Shown here piece by piece: positions 33,780 to 44,752 of a stretch of DNA of 64,000 nt. The stretch lies in contig CM029372.1 in NCBI GenBank assembly GCA_017165825.1, positions 29,313,785 to 29,377,784 on the forward strand. The letters are read 5' to 3'. The position numbers and the translations under genes were made by a program. Origin of the DNA: Hepsetus odoe (Eukaryota > Chordata > Actinopteri > Characiformes > Hepsetidae). Positions within the stretch are counted from its first letter, which is position 1. Every line of letters begins with the position of its first letter. The notes below the pieces were generated by a model. That model searched no databases. It saw only the letters and a program-made list of their open reading frames with translations, and was not told the origin of the DNA.

Positions 33780-34150
33780 GATGGTGTGAGAGGGATGGAC
33801 AAGCAGCACCAAAATCCCAGTTTATTGTAATTCTGTACCATGAATCCCTGGATCTGAACCTTTAACTAACAGGAAGATTCATCACTAAAACCTGACTAAC
33901 AAGTTAGTCTTTAGTCTGGACTTAAATTCTGAGAGTGTCTCTGAGTCCATGACTCGGGACTTTTTCTCCTCCAGTGATTTTACTTTAACTTTATTGTAAT
34001 TTAAAACCAGCTTTATCACACTGGAGGGACTGTGATTAAACAACCAACTCTTAAATATTTAAATAAAGCAAAAATAACAATGTTAATATTTTCAACCGAT
34101 GCGGTGCAGGGTTTAAAGATCACTGAGCTACTTTTGAGGACAAGCCTGAT
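33780..34150. other. Unassigned AT-rich stretch
   Basis: No gene or familiar repeat seen. Confidence 0.4.
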
Positions 34151-34680
34151 CTTTTAGGTAACGCTGTCATCCACCCCTCGCGGGACAGTGCTGCTCTCGT
34201 ATCTTGCAGCCCATAGTCGGTTAGTTAGTCGGCAGTAGTAGTAGTTTAGGGAGCCGCTGCTGACAATCCGGGGCTGGGACCAGGACGCGACTGGCTAAAC
34301 GAACCATCTCTGAGCTGCAATAAGGTGTCACTCAAGGGTCGCCATACCGAGACCATGTCTGTTCCCTGAACAAAACTATACAAAAGAAAAACTTAAAATC
34401 TGCTCCACCAATCTGATTAATGTTAAACTTTCTAAACCAGCAAACAGCAGCACCTCAGATCTAAAGCTGGTTCTAAACATTAGATAAGTAAACTCAAAGC
34501 CGTGATTGCAAATGAGATGATTAACGAAGAGGATTTTGCTGTTCTGTGTTTCACAGAAACCTGGATTAAACCTGGATTAAACCTGATGAGTTTATTACAT
34601 TAAATTAAACCCTGACAGGTTTTAGTTCTGAACACGATGATCTCTTCAGCGTCAGAGGAGGAGGAACAGCAGTTCTACAT
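34151..34680 (+). mobile_element. L2-type LINE 5' region
   Basis: Leader-like sequence, then a decayed endonuclease start (FAVLCFTETWIKP near 34535). It joins the L2 copy at 34681 after a deletion. Confidence 0.55.
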
Positions 34681-36893
34681 ACGACACCTAAACAGGGCTA
34701 AATGTGTTCAGTTTATGGAGGCCGTAATGGAGATAGACTTCACTGGTAACAAAACTGTTAATGACATCACCGACATGTACAGTACAGTAGTTGGGCAGAT
34801 CCTGGATCAGGTCGCCCCAATTAAGATAAAGAAGGTCAGAACTATCAGGCACTCTCCCTGGTTCATTGATCACACACGGGCTGCTAAGTGGGAGTGCCGT
34901 AAGCTAGAACGCAGATGGAAGACAACAGGTCTCCAAGCCTCTCAGGCTCTATGGTCTGCTAAACTAAAACAATATAAGAAAGCTCTATATAGTGCTCGCA
35001 CTGAGTACTATTCAAAACTTATTGAAAACAACAAGCAGAGCCCGCTATTTATTTCAGACACTCGCTCAGCTAACAGACAAAACTGATAGAAGACCAGCGT
35101 GTGGTATTACTAACGAGAGGGTTCTTCAGTTTTTAATGATAAAATTAACAACATTAGGCTCCAAATGTGCCCTATTAGCCCTCCAATTAATCCACTACCA
35201 GAACAGTGCTCACAATATTTTAGTGATTTTAATCTCATCGATGCCTCTGAGCTAATTTCTGTTATAACCAAGGCAAAGTCCACAACCTGTCGGTTAGATC
35301 CCATTCCAACCAAGCTCCTGAAGGAACCCTTAGGAGTACTATCAACACCTATACTTGATATCATGAATGCATTCTTAGTGTGAATGATATAATGGTCTCG
35401 AGTGATGCAGGAAACATTACTGTTCTTGTTCTGTTAGATCTTAGTGCTGCGTTTGACACGGTAGATCACTCCATTTTAGTAAATAGGCTTCACTCCACTG
35501 TCGGCATTACCGGAAAAGCCCTTAAATGGTTCAACTCCTATCTCACAAACCGTTACTACTTCATCCAAATGGATGATTATGGCCCCCCCCTCACCTATGT
35601 CACTAGTTAACTATGGAGTCCCACAAGGGTCGGTGTTAGGCCCAGTGCTCTTCTCCCTCTACATGCTCCCACTAAGCGTTATTATACGGAAGCATAATGT
35701 TAGTTACCACTCCGACGCTGATGACACTCAGCTATACCTATCTGTTAAATCATGTGATAAAGCATCAACCGGCACTTTAATTAGCTGCCTCAATTATATT
35801 AGGGATTGGATGAATTAATAACTTTTTAATAATAATAATATCTTTCATTTAATCCCTGTGTTAATGCAGTTGCGAAGACATGCTTCCTGCACCTTCGGAA
35901 CATTGCCAAACTACGGCGCTTTCTGTCAATGGAAGACACGGCGACAGTAGTACATGCATTTGTATCCAGTAGATTAGATTACTGTAATGCCCTACTTTCT
36001 GGAAGCTCTCAGGGCACATTAAGCTCCTACAGCGCATTCAGAACACAGCCGCTAGGATTGTTAGCAGGAGCAGGAAGTACGACCACATCACTCCCATACT
36101 CTCCTCGCTTCACTGGCTTCCTGTTAGGTACAGGGCTGACTTCAAGGTCCTCCTCTTAACCTACAAGGCACTTAAAGGTCTTGCCCCAATATACCTAACC
36201 GAACTGCTTAATACCTATACACCTAACCGCCCACTTAGATCCCAGAATAAAGATCTCCTAATTGTCCCTCCATAAATAAATGTATAGGAGCACGAGCTTT
36301 CAGTTCCAGGGCCCCTAGATTGTGGAACAGCTTGCCTGCTTCTGTACGGGATGCCGATTCAGTCTCAGTCTTTAAATCACGGCTGAAGACTTACTTCTTT
36401 AGTTTATCTTACCCGCACCAATCACCATAGTGCACCATTACTAATGTCGCTGGTGCTGCTGTACATGCCATCGCACTGTTGTTTCATTTCTGTGTCTGTC
36501 ACTACTGGATCCTGCTCATTACTGACCCCATCATTCCATTTCTCTCCCCACATGTCCGGGGGGGCCCGTTGTGGTCATCACCTGAGTCCAATGCCGAGCT
36601 ACCATCTGGTCTGTGTGATGCATCTGATGCGCCAAGGGACCCTGGCGGCTCATCGGTACCTGGAAGCAACTTGATCCTGGAGTTTAAAACCTAACTAACT
36701 CTGTACTGTTAGTATACCCAAGGGGGTTGGGTAGCCGGCTGACCATAGTGGAGTTTTTGGTTCCTCTCCTTCGTAGTCGTCCGGCTTTAACATCTATTAC
36801 TGTAACCTGTTCCACCATCTACACCAGTGTAAAGTGCCTTGGGGCAACTTTGTTGTAAAAGGCACTATACAAGAATAAACTAAATTGAATTGA
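34681..36893 (+). mobile_element. L2-type LINE, second copy with internal deletion
   Basis: Very close to the first L2 copy. The endonuclease-RT linker at 34681-35370 jumps directly from ILDIMNAFL to VNDIMVSSDAGN at about 35375, missing roughly 150 codons of RT fingers. The catalytic block reads SDADDTQLYLS (Tyr to Asp) near 35715, and a run of eight C at about 35583 shifts the frame. The C-terminal block, 3' UTR and TTGAA tail follow to 36893. Confidence 0.85.
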
Positions 36894-37365
36894 ATTGAAT
36901 AAAAACACCAGAGTGTTCAGTCAGAGAACAGATTTATACTTCTCTTCTTCTGAAACCCTTTATCTCAATATAACTAACCCAAATACAAAAAAGACTTTCA
37001 CTGATTACCATCTACAGACCACCAGAACCTCCTCACAGTTCCTGAAGGAGTTCAGTGATCTTCTATCAAGCCTGGAAGTTTATACAAATAAAGTAATAAT
37101 TGTTGGTGACTTTGATATTCACATAGAGAAAGAACAAGACTCACTGAACTGAGTCTTTACATTCTAAGTATTGTGGGTTTTACCCAAAATGTAACGTTCC
37201 ACTCATTACCAGAACCATACTTTAGACTTAATCCTTACACCAGGTGTTCAGGTGGAGAACACAGTCGTTATTCCCATCAATACTGATCTCATCGGATTAT
37301 CTGGATAATCGCACTGAATGTTAAGAGAACATGTTTTGTTCCACATTAGATAATATTGCAACATT
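36894..37365 (+). mobile_element. L2-like LINE endonuclease fragment
   Basis: The frame includes FTDYHLQTTRTSSQFLKEF near 37000 and IIVGDFDIHIEKE near 37100, the endonuclease metal-site block of another L2/CR1 family. It is stopped near 37152 and decayed after that. Confidence 0.6.
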
Positions 37366-38332
37366 AAAATGCAGAAGAAAAAGAAATCATCTGTCTCCTG
37401 CCTCAATGACTATCGTCCCTTTGCACTCACACCCATCATCATGAAGTGCTTCGAGAGGATGGTCACGAGGCACATCAAGTTTCACACTGATGACCCACGA
37501 CTGTGCAGCCAAGCACAGCTTGAACCACATCATCAAATTCACTGATGTTACAACCGTGGTGGATCTGATCAGCGGTGGAGACGAGGCAGCTTACAGAGAG
37601 GAGAACAGCTCCTCATCAGCTCCTTGAACAGCTGACGGACTGGTGCAGAACCAACAATCTGTCTCTGAACGTCGACAAGACTAAAGAGATGGTCGTTGAC
37701 TTCAGGAGATCACGTCGGGACCACACTCCACTGAATATCAACACCTCACCGTGAAGATGATCCGGAGCACCAAGTTTCTTGGTGTTCACTTAACAGACAA
37801 CCTCATGTGGTCCCTCAACACCAACTCCATCACAAAGAAAGCCCAGCAGCGTCTGTACTTCCTGCGCAGACTGAGGAAAGCTCATCTTCTACCACCCATC
37901 CTCACCATCTTCTACAGGGGAACCATCGAGAGCATCCTGAGCAGCTGCATTACTGCCTGGTACAGGGACTGCAACGTCTCAGACCGCTTGAAATCTTCAC
38001 AAATAGCTGCATCCGCAAAGCATCCAGCATTGTGGATGATCCCTCTCACCCGTCCCACACTCTCTTCTCCCTCCTGCCATCCAGGAAAAGGTTCCGCAGC
38101 ATACAGGCCTCCACTACCAGGATGTGAAACAGTTTCTTCCCCTGAACATGAGACTCTTGCACTGATAATCACTTCACCACTATAATACTTTACTAAGTAT
38201 TACTAGTATTTATTTTTGCACCCGCACTTTAACCAAAACACTGCTGCTCCATCATACTGCCAGTAATATGGGCTGCTTGGTTCTGCAACACTGCAACGAC
38301 AAAGCAGCGTCGGATGAATGCACTGCATGTTC

Positions 38333-38580
38333 TGAAAGTGAAAGTGACAACCCTTGTCATTGCGAGGTCACAGCACTGCACACCATGAACCACAACGAAA
38401 TTGGACCTCTGCTTTTAACCCATGCACACAAACACCGTGCAGCAGTGGGCAGCTATTGAAAGCACCCAGGGAGCAGTGACAGGGACGGTACCTTGCTCAG
38501 GGGTACTTGTGAGGGAATTGAACCCACAACCTTCCAATGCAGGGCCAACTCCCTAACCACTAGGCCACCGCTGCCCACCA
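38333..38580 (-). mobile_element. SINE-A, full length
   Basis: On the plus strand it runs from TGAAAGTGAAAGTGACAACC to GGCCACCGCTGCCC. Read on the minus strand it has the tRNA-like head (GGGCAGCGGTGGCCTAGTGG), a GGTTGTGGGTTCAATTCCC B-box region, and a CACTTTCACTTTCA tail. Confidence 0.8.
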
Positions 38581-38705
38581 CTGCGTCTGTCTATTGTTCT
38601 GCCTATTGTTGTCGCACTTGTCTGTCTGTCTTGTCTTGTGTCTTATGTCGTGTCTTATGTCGACTTATGTGTAGCACCAGGGTCCTGGAGGAACATTATT
38701 TCGGT

Positions 38706-38893
38706 GTGGTGCTGGTCTAGTGGTAGGATACTTGCCTATGGACCAATGGCTCAAGAGGTCCCAGGTTCAAATCCCACCTCTAGCACTACCATCACTGGGT
38801 CCCTGAACAAGACCCTTAACCCTGAGTGTCTCCAGGGAGACTGTCCCTGTAATTAGGTAAGAGTGTCTGCTAAATGCCATAAATGTAAATATT
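38706..38893 (+). mobile_element. SINE-B, nearly full length
   Basis: Head GGTGCTGGTCTAGTGGTAGG, B-box GGTTCAAATCCC, body ACCATCACTGGGTCCCTGA, 3' end GAGTGTCTGCTAAATGCC plus AAATGTAAAT. Confidence 0.8.
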
Positions 38894-38955
38894 TCATTTC
38901 ACTATGTTCTCTGTATGTGGTTAAAATGACAATAAAATCCAACTTGATTTGAATG

Positions 38956-39284
38956 AGACAAAGAAAGCTTTTTCCATGGTCCACCAATCAAATATGAGCT
39001 CTAAAGTAAAATATACGGAAACTAGAACATAAATGGTGGCTGACAAAATTAGAATCATTTCACTGCCTGGACTGAGAGCTTCTTACAGTATAAGAGGGCA
39101 CTAACATTCACATGCTCAGCCTACTGATCCGTATTAATAGAAACCAATAAAAATAATCCTAGATTTCTATTCAACACAATATTTACACTCACACAGAACC
39201 ATGGAGGAGCTGAAGGTCAGATACCTGTGATGTACAACAGAGATCATTTTATGAATTTCTTTAACAAAAGGATTGAAATCAGCG
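38956..39284. other. Unassigned stretch
   Basis: No gene or recognised repeat; ordinary AT-rich sequence. Confidence 0.4.
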
Positions 39285-39415
39285 GTGATGGTGGTGGTGG
39301 TCTAGTGGTGGGTACTTGTCTATGGACCTACGGATCAAGAGGTTATGGCTTTGGCACTACCACCACTGGGTTCCTGAGCTTCTGCTAAATGCTGTAAATG
39401 TAAGTGTAAATTCAT
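39285..39415 (+). mobile_element. SINE-B, internally deleted
   Basis: Head GGTGGTGGTGGTCTAGTGGT, body ACTACCACCACTGGGT, then directly the CTGCTAAATGCTGTAAATG end. Confidence 0.7.
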
Positions 39416-39489
39416 TCAATAAGAAATCCACAAGCAAACAACAAACCCAGCACGTCTGATGCCCAAGATAGATATAGATATAGATACAG

Positions 39490-39880
39490 ATCAAAACCTC
39501 ATATAAGCAGAGGTCAGACTACTTCAATCCAGTTCTGCAGATCCATCTCAGCTGTTTCCTCTTCCAGATCATCTACTTCCATCCTGGATTCAGGTCCTAC
39601 CAGACTACTTAAAGAGGTCACACCAGTGATAATCAGGCCTTTATTAGAAATAGTAAACTCCTCTCTTAACCTGGACTTTGTGCCAAAAGTATCAAAATAG
39701 CAGTTATTAATCTTCTACTCAAGAAACCTAATCTTGATCCATTCAAGGTAACAGACTATCGACCAATTTCTAATCTACCTTTTATATTATAGATTCTGGA
39801 GAAAGCTGTGGTCCAGCAGTTGTGCTCATATCTACACAAAAACAACATCTTTGAGAAATGTAAAACTAAATTAAAGGAAC
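39490..39880 (+). mobile_element. L2-like LINE RT fragment
   Basis: Split frames show SGPTRLLKEV near 39590, LLKKPNLDP near 39720 and DYRPISNLPF near 39755 then ILEKAVVQQL. These are RT finger blocks, all frame-broken. Confidence 0.65.
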
Positions 39881-40072
39881 TAAATAAATAAAACTGACTT
39901 GACTTGAACTTGCAGTAAGTCCCTTTTAGCAGCACTTTCAGACTTTGTTGAAATGTTTTAATTTAATTTCTGATGTGATTCCTACTTCTGCTGATCTGTA
40001 ACATCAATAATGTCTTGGTTGCAGGTTCTTCACACACTTCATTCTTTCAGTTCTGTTCCTTCATGGCACCTC

Positions 40073-40245
40073 CATGTAGTAGTGGTAGGATACTTGCCTA
40101 TGGACCTATGGCTCAAAAGGTCCTAGGTTTGAATCCCACCTCCAGCACTATCACCACTGGGTCCCTGAGTGTCTCCAGGGGGGGCTGTCCCTGTAATGAG
40201 GACATGGAAGTCGCTCTGGATAAGAGCGTCTGCTAAAACGAAGTC
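40073..40245 (+). mobile_element. SINE-B
   Basis: TAGTGGTAGGATACTTGCC head, GGTTTGAATCCCACC B-box, CACCACTGGGTCCCTGAG body and GATAAGAGCGTCTGCTAAA end. Confidence 0.75.
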
Positions 40246-40374
40246 CGACTCTGTTCTTGAAGGACGCAGTAAATGTCTCCCTCTGCTGGACAGACTCTGC
40301 TACTGGCACTGCTCCCAAAACATGGAGTCAACTTCAGTCCCTTTACCCTGTTTGTGTGTGTGTGTGTGTTTGTG

Positions 40375-40592
40375 TGAAAGTGACAACATTTGTTTTGGCT
40401 CAAGTTGCGTCACTCTGTGTGCACACCGCTCTGGACCCTCAGTTTTAAAACTGAGATAAACACAAACGCAGCAGTGACGGGGACGGTACCTTGCTCAAGG
40501 GTACCTCAAAGCAACCTACTTGTGAGGGAATCACACACACACACACACGGGCAGCAGTAACTCCCTAACCACTAGACCACCGCTGCCCGTGT
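40375..40592 (-). mobile_element. SINE-A, degenerate
   Basis: It has the reversed tail (GTGAAAGTGACAAC) and the reversed head (AACCACTAGACCACCGCTGC), but its middle is replaced by a segment also found at about 40735-40850, and a short CA run is inserted at 40532. Confidence 0.6.
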
Positions 40593-40944
40593 GTGTGTGT
40601 GTGGTGTTTGTGAGCAGGTCAGTGTAAAACAGGAGTGTTAATGATGATCTTACCGCCCTCAACGCTGAAGATCCTCTCCTCCTTCCTATCTTCCTTCTTC
40701 TCCACTTCTCCGTTTCTTCTTGCTTTACTTTCGGTTTAGGCTCAGACTGCGTCACTCTGTGTCCACACCGCTCTGGACCCTCGAGCTTTTTTGTTTGAGA
40801 AATCTAAACCATAAAAAATAATAAAGTAATAAACACAAACATCACACAGTTTATCATCAATTATTAATCAAATTAATTTGAAAAAAATACATTACTGTCT
40901 ATAATGTTCAGTAACTAAAGAACCCTATAAGGATGCACTTGACA

Positions 40945-41047
40945 TTGAATTTCTTTTTGCCGGTCCCAAGCCCAAACGAGGGAAGTAAGACCAGTTGTAT
41001 TAGAGGAGGGTTTAAACTGTTCTACCATGGTGTGGATGGAAAGAGGA
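40945..41047 (+). mobile_element. RTE-like LINE fragment
   Basis: Contains CGGTCCCAAGCCC of the leader fused to the VLEEGLNCSTMVW-coding part (GTTCTACCATGGTGTGGATG); about 100 bases with an internal deletion. Confidence 0.7.
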
Positions 41048-41052
41048 ATGGA

Positions 41053-41084
41053 ATAGAATAGAATAGAATAGAATAAGCATTTAT
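41053..41084. repeat. (GAATA)n short tandem repeat
   Basis: About five GAATA units, probably the tail of the Rex1-like element read on the minus strand. Confidence 0.8.
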
Positions 41085-42161
41085 TATTTTATGCAGTCTT
41101 ACAGGGCTCTTTAGCAAAGAAAAAAAGAATATAAGAACAAGAAAAGATATATCCATATATCCATATAATAGATTCCTGTTCACCCCAAAGGACCTCAGAA
41201 GATCCCTGTTCACCCCAAAGGACCTCAGCCGCTTTAGCAGGTGTAGACAACTCAGGCCCTTTTTGTACAGAGCAGTAGTGTTAGTGGACCAGTCCAGTTT
41301 ATTGTTGATGTGGACACCCAGGTATTTGTACTCCTCCACTGTCTCAGTACACAAACCCTGGATGTCCACCGGTGTGATGGGGGGTGACTTCCTGCGAAAG
41401 TCAATCACCAGCTCCTTCGTCTTCCTGGCATTGATGCGCAGATGATTTTGATCACACCATCTGACGAAGTCACTGATGACCCCCCTGTATTCCTGCTCAT
41501 TCCCCTCCAACACACGACCAACAATAGCAGTGTCGTCCGAGAACTTCTGCAGGTGACAGGTGTCCGTGTTGTGTTTNNNNNNNNNNNNNNNNNNNNNNNN
41601 NNNNNNNNNNNNNNNNNNNNNNNNNNNNNNNNNNNNNNNNNNNNNNNNNNNNNNNNNNNNNNNNNNNNNNNNNNNNNNNNNNNNNNNNNNNNNNNNNNNN
41701 NNNNNNNNNNNNNNNNNNNNNNNNNNNNNNNNNNNNNNNNNNNNNNNNNNNNNNNNNNNNNNNNNNNNNNNNNNNNNNNNNNNNNNNNNNNNNNNNNNNN
41801 NNNNNNNNNNNNNNNNNNNNNNNNNNNNNNNNNNNNNNNNNNNNNNNNNNNNNNNNNNNNNNNNNNNNNNNNNNNNNNNNNNNNNNNNNNNNNNNNNNNN
41901 NNNNNNNNNNNNNNNNNNNNNNNNNNNNNNNNNNNNNNNNNNNNNNNNNNNNNNNNNNNNNNNNNNNNNNNNNNNNNNNNNNNNNNNNNNNNNNNNNNNN
42001 NNNNNNNNNNNNNNNNNNNNNNNNNNNNNNNNNNNNNNNNNNNNNNNNNNNNNNNNNNNNNNNNNNNNNNNNNNNNGTGTCGTCCGAGAACTTCTGCAGG
42101 TGACAGGTGTCCGTGTTGTGTTTGAAGTCTGCCGTGTACAGGCAGACTTTACTCTCTGTAA
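41085..42161 (-). mobile_element. Rex1: Rex1-like LINE fragment spanning an assembly gap
   Basis: The minus-strand translation gives the RT palm and thumb blocks of Rex1/Babar elements: YTADFKHNTDTCHLQKFSDD, TAIVGRV, NHLRINARKTKELVIDFRRK, EYKYLGVHINNKLDWSTNT and LYKKGLSCLHLLKRLRSF, which resemble Rex1 as I remember it. The frame is open from 41530 to about 41200. A CACCCCAAAGGACCTCAG segment is tandemly duplicated near 41180-41230. 500 N interrupt it, but the flanks are identical. Confidence 0.7.
41577..42076. other. Assembly gap, exactly 500 N
   Basis: Placeholder-sized gap. The 47 bases before it (41530-41576) are identical to the 47 bases after it (42077-42123). Confidence 0.98.
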
Positions 42162-42216
42162 CAAGTCTGTAGTCTTTACAGAGAATAAAGTCTGCCTGTA
42201 CACGGCAGACTTCAAA
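42121..42216. repeat. Inverted repeat, 41-base arms, 14-base loop
   Basis: Arms 42121-42161 and 42176-42216 pair at 40 of 41 positions. The left arm codes for the Rex1-like RT (KVCLYTADFK on the minus strand); the right arm is its reverse copy. Confidence 0.9.
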
Positions 42217-43397
42217 TGGCTTTTGAATATGAGAGTGTCTAAATTGGACTGTCCTGCCTGCAGTCCTATCCCCATTCCAAACAGAGAATTTAAGGATTTT
42301 AATAGATTTTAGATCAACCAAAAAAATGCTAAAATATAAATGTCATACTATCACACAACTTCGATACATTTACAGGAAGAGTGGGAGAAAAAAACAACTG
42401 AAATCATGAATTGTTAAATTGTTCTTTATAACTTTTTTAACTTTATAAAACGGGGAGATGGAGAACTGTAGAATTTGGTAAATAAAATATAAACCAGATT
42501 TTTATCACCCAAAAATCATCCGACAAGAAGAGAAATGTGGGTGGGGTGTGTTTACTTTCTGCACTGTTTTGTGCTGAACAATGCTCTGATCGGCATTATA
42601 ATGATCAACTCTGCTTAAACACATGCCATTAATGAGCACTCTTCCAGCTGTTCCTTCTTTAGTGATGAAACCTTTCAGTCCAAACCAAAAGCGTAAGTGA
42701 AACCTTCAGCATTGTTTAAAGAAGAGATCATGAAAGAAAACATCTGAAGAAAAGACACAGAGGTAATAGCTGAGGATTTATCCTCCAGAATTTACTTTCT
42801 GACAGTATGATATAGCTTGAAATATGTTATTTAAATATGTAAATAGTACATTGTATTATATCTGTAAATAACTAAAAATCCAACTGTTTGTTAGATTTTG
42901 GACGTGCAGGTATAAAATCACCTGTATTGAAGAGAAGTTCTCTTTCCAAGTCCATTAAACTTTACACTGGAAGAGTTTTAATCCATTTTTATGTATTTTA
43001 AAAAGCTGTGGTCTGAACAGTGCTGCTCTCAGTTCAGTATTAAAGATAAAAACAAGAATGTAATTCCCCTTTTTACCAAAAGTCTCCGGCGGTGGAACTT
43101 TACTGATAATTTCACACCTGCTCAACATTTAATTAATGTATTTTAGTTCAGTCACACTTAAACTAATAGGGAACTTAACATTTATAGTAAGTTTTTCTTA
43201 CTTCCTTTTTCTGGTTTGGCACAGACTGAACATTTCCAGCCTTTCAAGGATCAGACCAAACTTTCCAACTTGATTAAGAACACTAACAGAGGCATTTCTA
43301 ACCTCCAGTAATTTATCCTGACTTCATAACTAAAAGAAATACGTGTGTGTGTGTGTGTGTGTGTGTGAGTGATTAGGTTTAATCTGAAGCAGGACTC
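42217..43397. other. Upstream region of NLR-2
   Basis: No gene found. AT-rich, with a TG microsatellite at 43343-43367. It should contain the NLR-2 promoter, but I cannot point to a convincing TATA box or start site. Confidence 0.5.
43343..43367. repeat. (TG)n microsatellite
   Basis: About 12 TG units, 30 bases upstream of the NLR-2 start codon. Confidence 0.9.
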
Positions 43398-43450
43398 ATG
43401 ATGTCCAGAATGAGTCTCTGTGAGGGACAGGACACACAGGACACTGAGAG
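43398..43450 (+). CDS. NLR-2 exon 1: start codon exon
   Basis: Two adjacent ATGs at 43398 and 43401 open a 17-codon segment reading MMSRMSLCEGQDTQDTE with two bases left over. The donor is GTGAGAG at 43451. MSL-type starts followed by a charged linker are usual in fish NLRC3-like proteins. The start was chosen because this exon splices in frame through exons 2-6. Upstream non-coding exons are possible. Confidence 0.7.
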
Positions 43451-43545
43451 GTGAGAGACGGTGTGGTTCGGTGTAAAGCGAGTGTTTCTCTACACCAACC
43501 TGCAGGAACGTCTGTACATCATGTCTGATACTGTCTGTGTTCTAG

Positions 43546-43662
43546 ACTCGTTCAGGGTAAGAGATCTGACCCACCTGAACCCAGCTGTGTGTCCCTGAAG
43601 AGTGTCCACTCAGTGGGACATCAGCTGATCTTCAGAGAGGAGGACAGTTCAGCTGAGCTCAG
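43546..43662 (+). CDS. NLR-2 exon 2: PEPSCVSLKS linker repeat
   Basis: A 117-base exon, phase 2 to phase 2, coding LVQGKRSDPPEPSCVSLKSV and then HSVGHQLIFREEDSSAEL. The acceptor is TGTTCTAG and the donor GTGAGGA. It is a copy of the short linker exon typical of this family; exon 3 has the same length and layout. The linker precedes FISNA and has no known enzymatic role. Confidence 0.85.
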
Positions 43663-44084
43663 GTGAGGATGATGGAAAACTGAGGAAATTGATGACGAGA
43701 CTCTCATAGCTTCATACTTTACAGCCAGTTCCTCTAAGCAGTTCTTCTCTGTCCATCCTGCGCATTTAAGTGACATGTGACATTTAAGAGGAAGTAGAAA
43801 CCTTATGAAAGTCCAGCTTAACAATATGAAACAAAACAAGAAACTAAATACATGCTGCCAAACACAAAGCAGAAGAAACAGGAACAAGCTCAGCGCTGAG
43901 CTGGAGTCAGTGAAACCAGCAAGAAGGCTGACTTGGACACAGATACGACACAAAGACAAGGCAGTGAAGACACACGACATGTTCGATGACCATAAACAGT
44001 TAAACTACAGCAATGGCTCCTAGTGCCTGATACAGTCATTTTCTGTGGTGATGACTCTTCATTTTCTTCATGTGTTAATTTTAG

Positions 44085-44201
44085 TGTGAATCAGAGAAAG
44101 AGACCAAACTCCCCTGATCCCAGTCATGTGTCCCTGAAGAGTGATGGATCGATGGATCCTCCATGGAACTTCAGACAGGAGGACAGTTCTGCTGATGTGA
44201 G
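44085..44201 (+). CDS. NLR-2 exon 3: second linker repeat
   Basis: Again exactly 117 bases and phase 2 to phase 2. It codes VNQRKRPNSPDPSHVSLKSD, then GSMDPPWNFRQEDSSADV. The acceptor is AATTTTAG and the donor GTGAGAC. It is a paralogue of exon 2 (PxPSxVSLKS, EDSSA), so the pair arose by exon duplication. It can be included or skipped without a frame change. Confidence 0.85.
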
Positions 44202-44304
44202 GTGAGACAGTGTAGTGGTAGTGGAGAGGACATGAATGTGTTAATGATCAGAGTGTATTTAGTTCAGTCCAGTTTTTTCATTACATTCTTCTGTCTGTCA
44301 ACAG

Positions 44305-44354
44305 AGACCTGAAGGAGTCAGAAAATACCAGGAAAAGAGCTCCTTCTGTTTACA

Positions 44355-44356
<2 letters not shown>
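44305..44356 (+). CDS. NLR-2 exon 4
   Basis: A 52-base exon coding DLKESENTRKRAPSVYK. The acceptor is TCAACAG. The donor GT at 44357 is the first base pair of a long TG microsatellite, so the 5' splice site itself is GTGTGTGT. It changes phase from 2 to 0, which fits the phase-0 start of exon 5. Confidence 0.75.
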
Positions 44357-44398
<42 letters not shown>

Positions 44399-44413
44399 AT
44401 GTGTGCGTATGTG

Positions 44414-44453
<40 letters not shown>
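44357..44453. repeat. (TG)n microsatellite at the exon 4 donor
   Basis: About 95 bases of TG with ACATGTGTGCGTATGTGC interruptions; it begins at the splice donor. Confidence 0.95.
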
Positions 44454-44454
<1 letters not shown>

Positions 44455-44752
44455 TGATTAGTAATGGTTGTGAGTGTGAGGTTTTGAGTTGGAGAGAGAG
44501 TGAAATAGAAAGAATAAGAGAGAAAAGTGAAAGAGAGAAGATGTAAGTTCTGTAATGATGATATCCAGCAAAGCATAATAAGGCAGGAAGGAGTCTTACA
44601 GGGGCTTTCAAGGATAAACAAAACACACTGAATCAAAGTTTAACACCAAAGTTCAAAATCCAGAACTAGTACCACACAAGAAGCACGGCTCAATAATCAG
44701 CACTCAAGGGACTGTAACTCCCTTATTCTGACCCCATGTCCTCTCTGGACGT

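Larger units (their letters stand above)
37371..38955 (+). mobile_element. TCAAG-tail LINE, partial copy with two SINEs
   Basis: RT pieces begin near 37395 (SCLNDYRPFALTPIIMKCFER) and jump to the HDCAAKHSL region near 37490. Palm and thumb pieces run to 38150, and the 3' UTR continues to AATAAAATCCAACTTGATTT at 38931-38950. The 3' UTR is interrupted by SINE-A (38333-38580) and SINE-B (38706-38893). Confidence 0.75.

Noticed and set aside
33326..33781. 151-codon plus-strand frame and its minus-strand partner
   Set aside because: They are produced by a 39-base tandem repeat open on both strands; no start context, splice site or homology.
40654..40755. Possible minus-strand exon (PKPKVKQEETEKW then a GTAAGATC donor)
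   Set aside because: It has a donor-like end but no ATG and no acceptor, and it overlaps a duplicated segment near SINE sequence. It cannot be tied to either NLR.
41022..42321. Long frames crossing the first N run
   Set aside because: Most of their length is unknown residues. Only the Rex1-like flanks carry information, and these are annotated as a LINE fragment.
43621..43980. 119-codon minus-strand frame over NLR-2 exon 2 and its intron
   Set aside because: It is antisense to a well-supported exon and is hydrophobic low-complexity sequence without homology I recognise.
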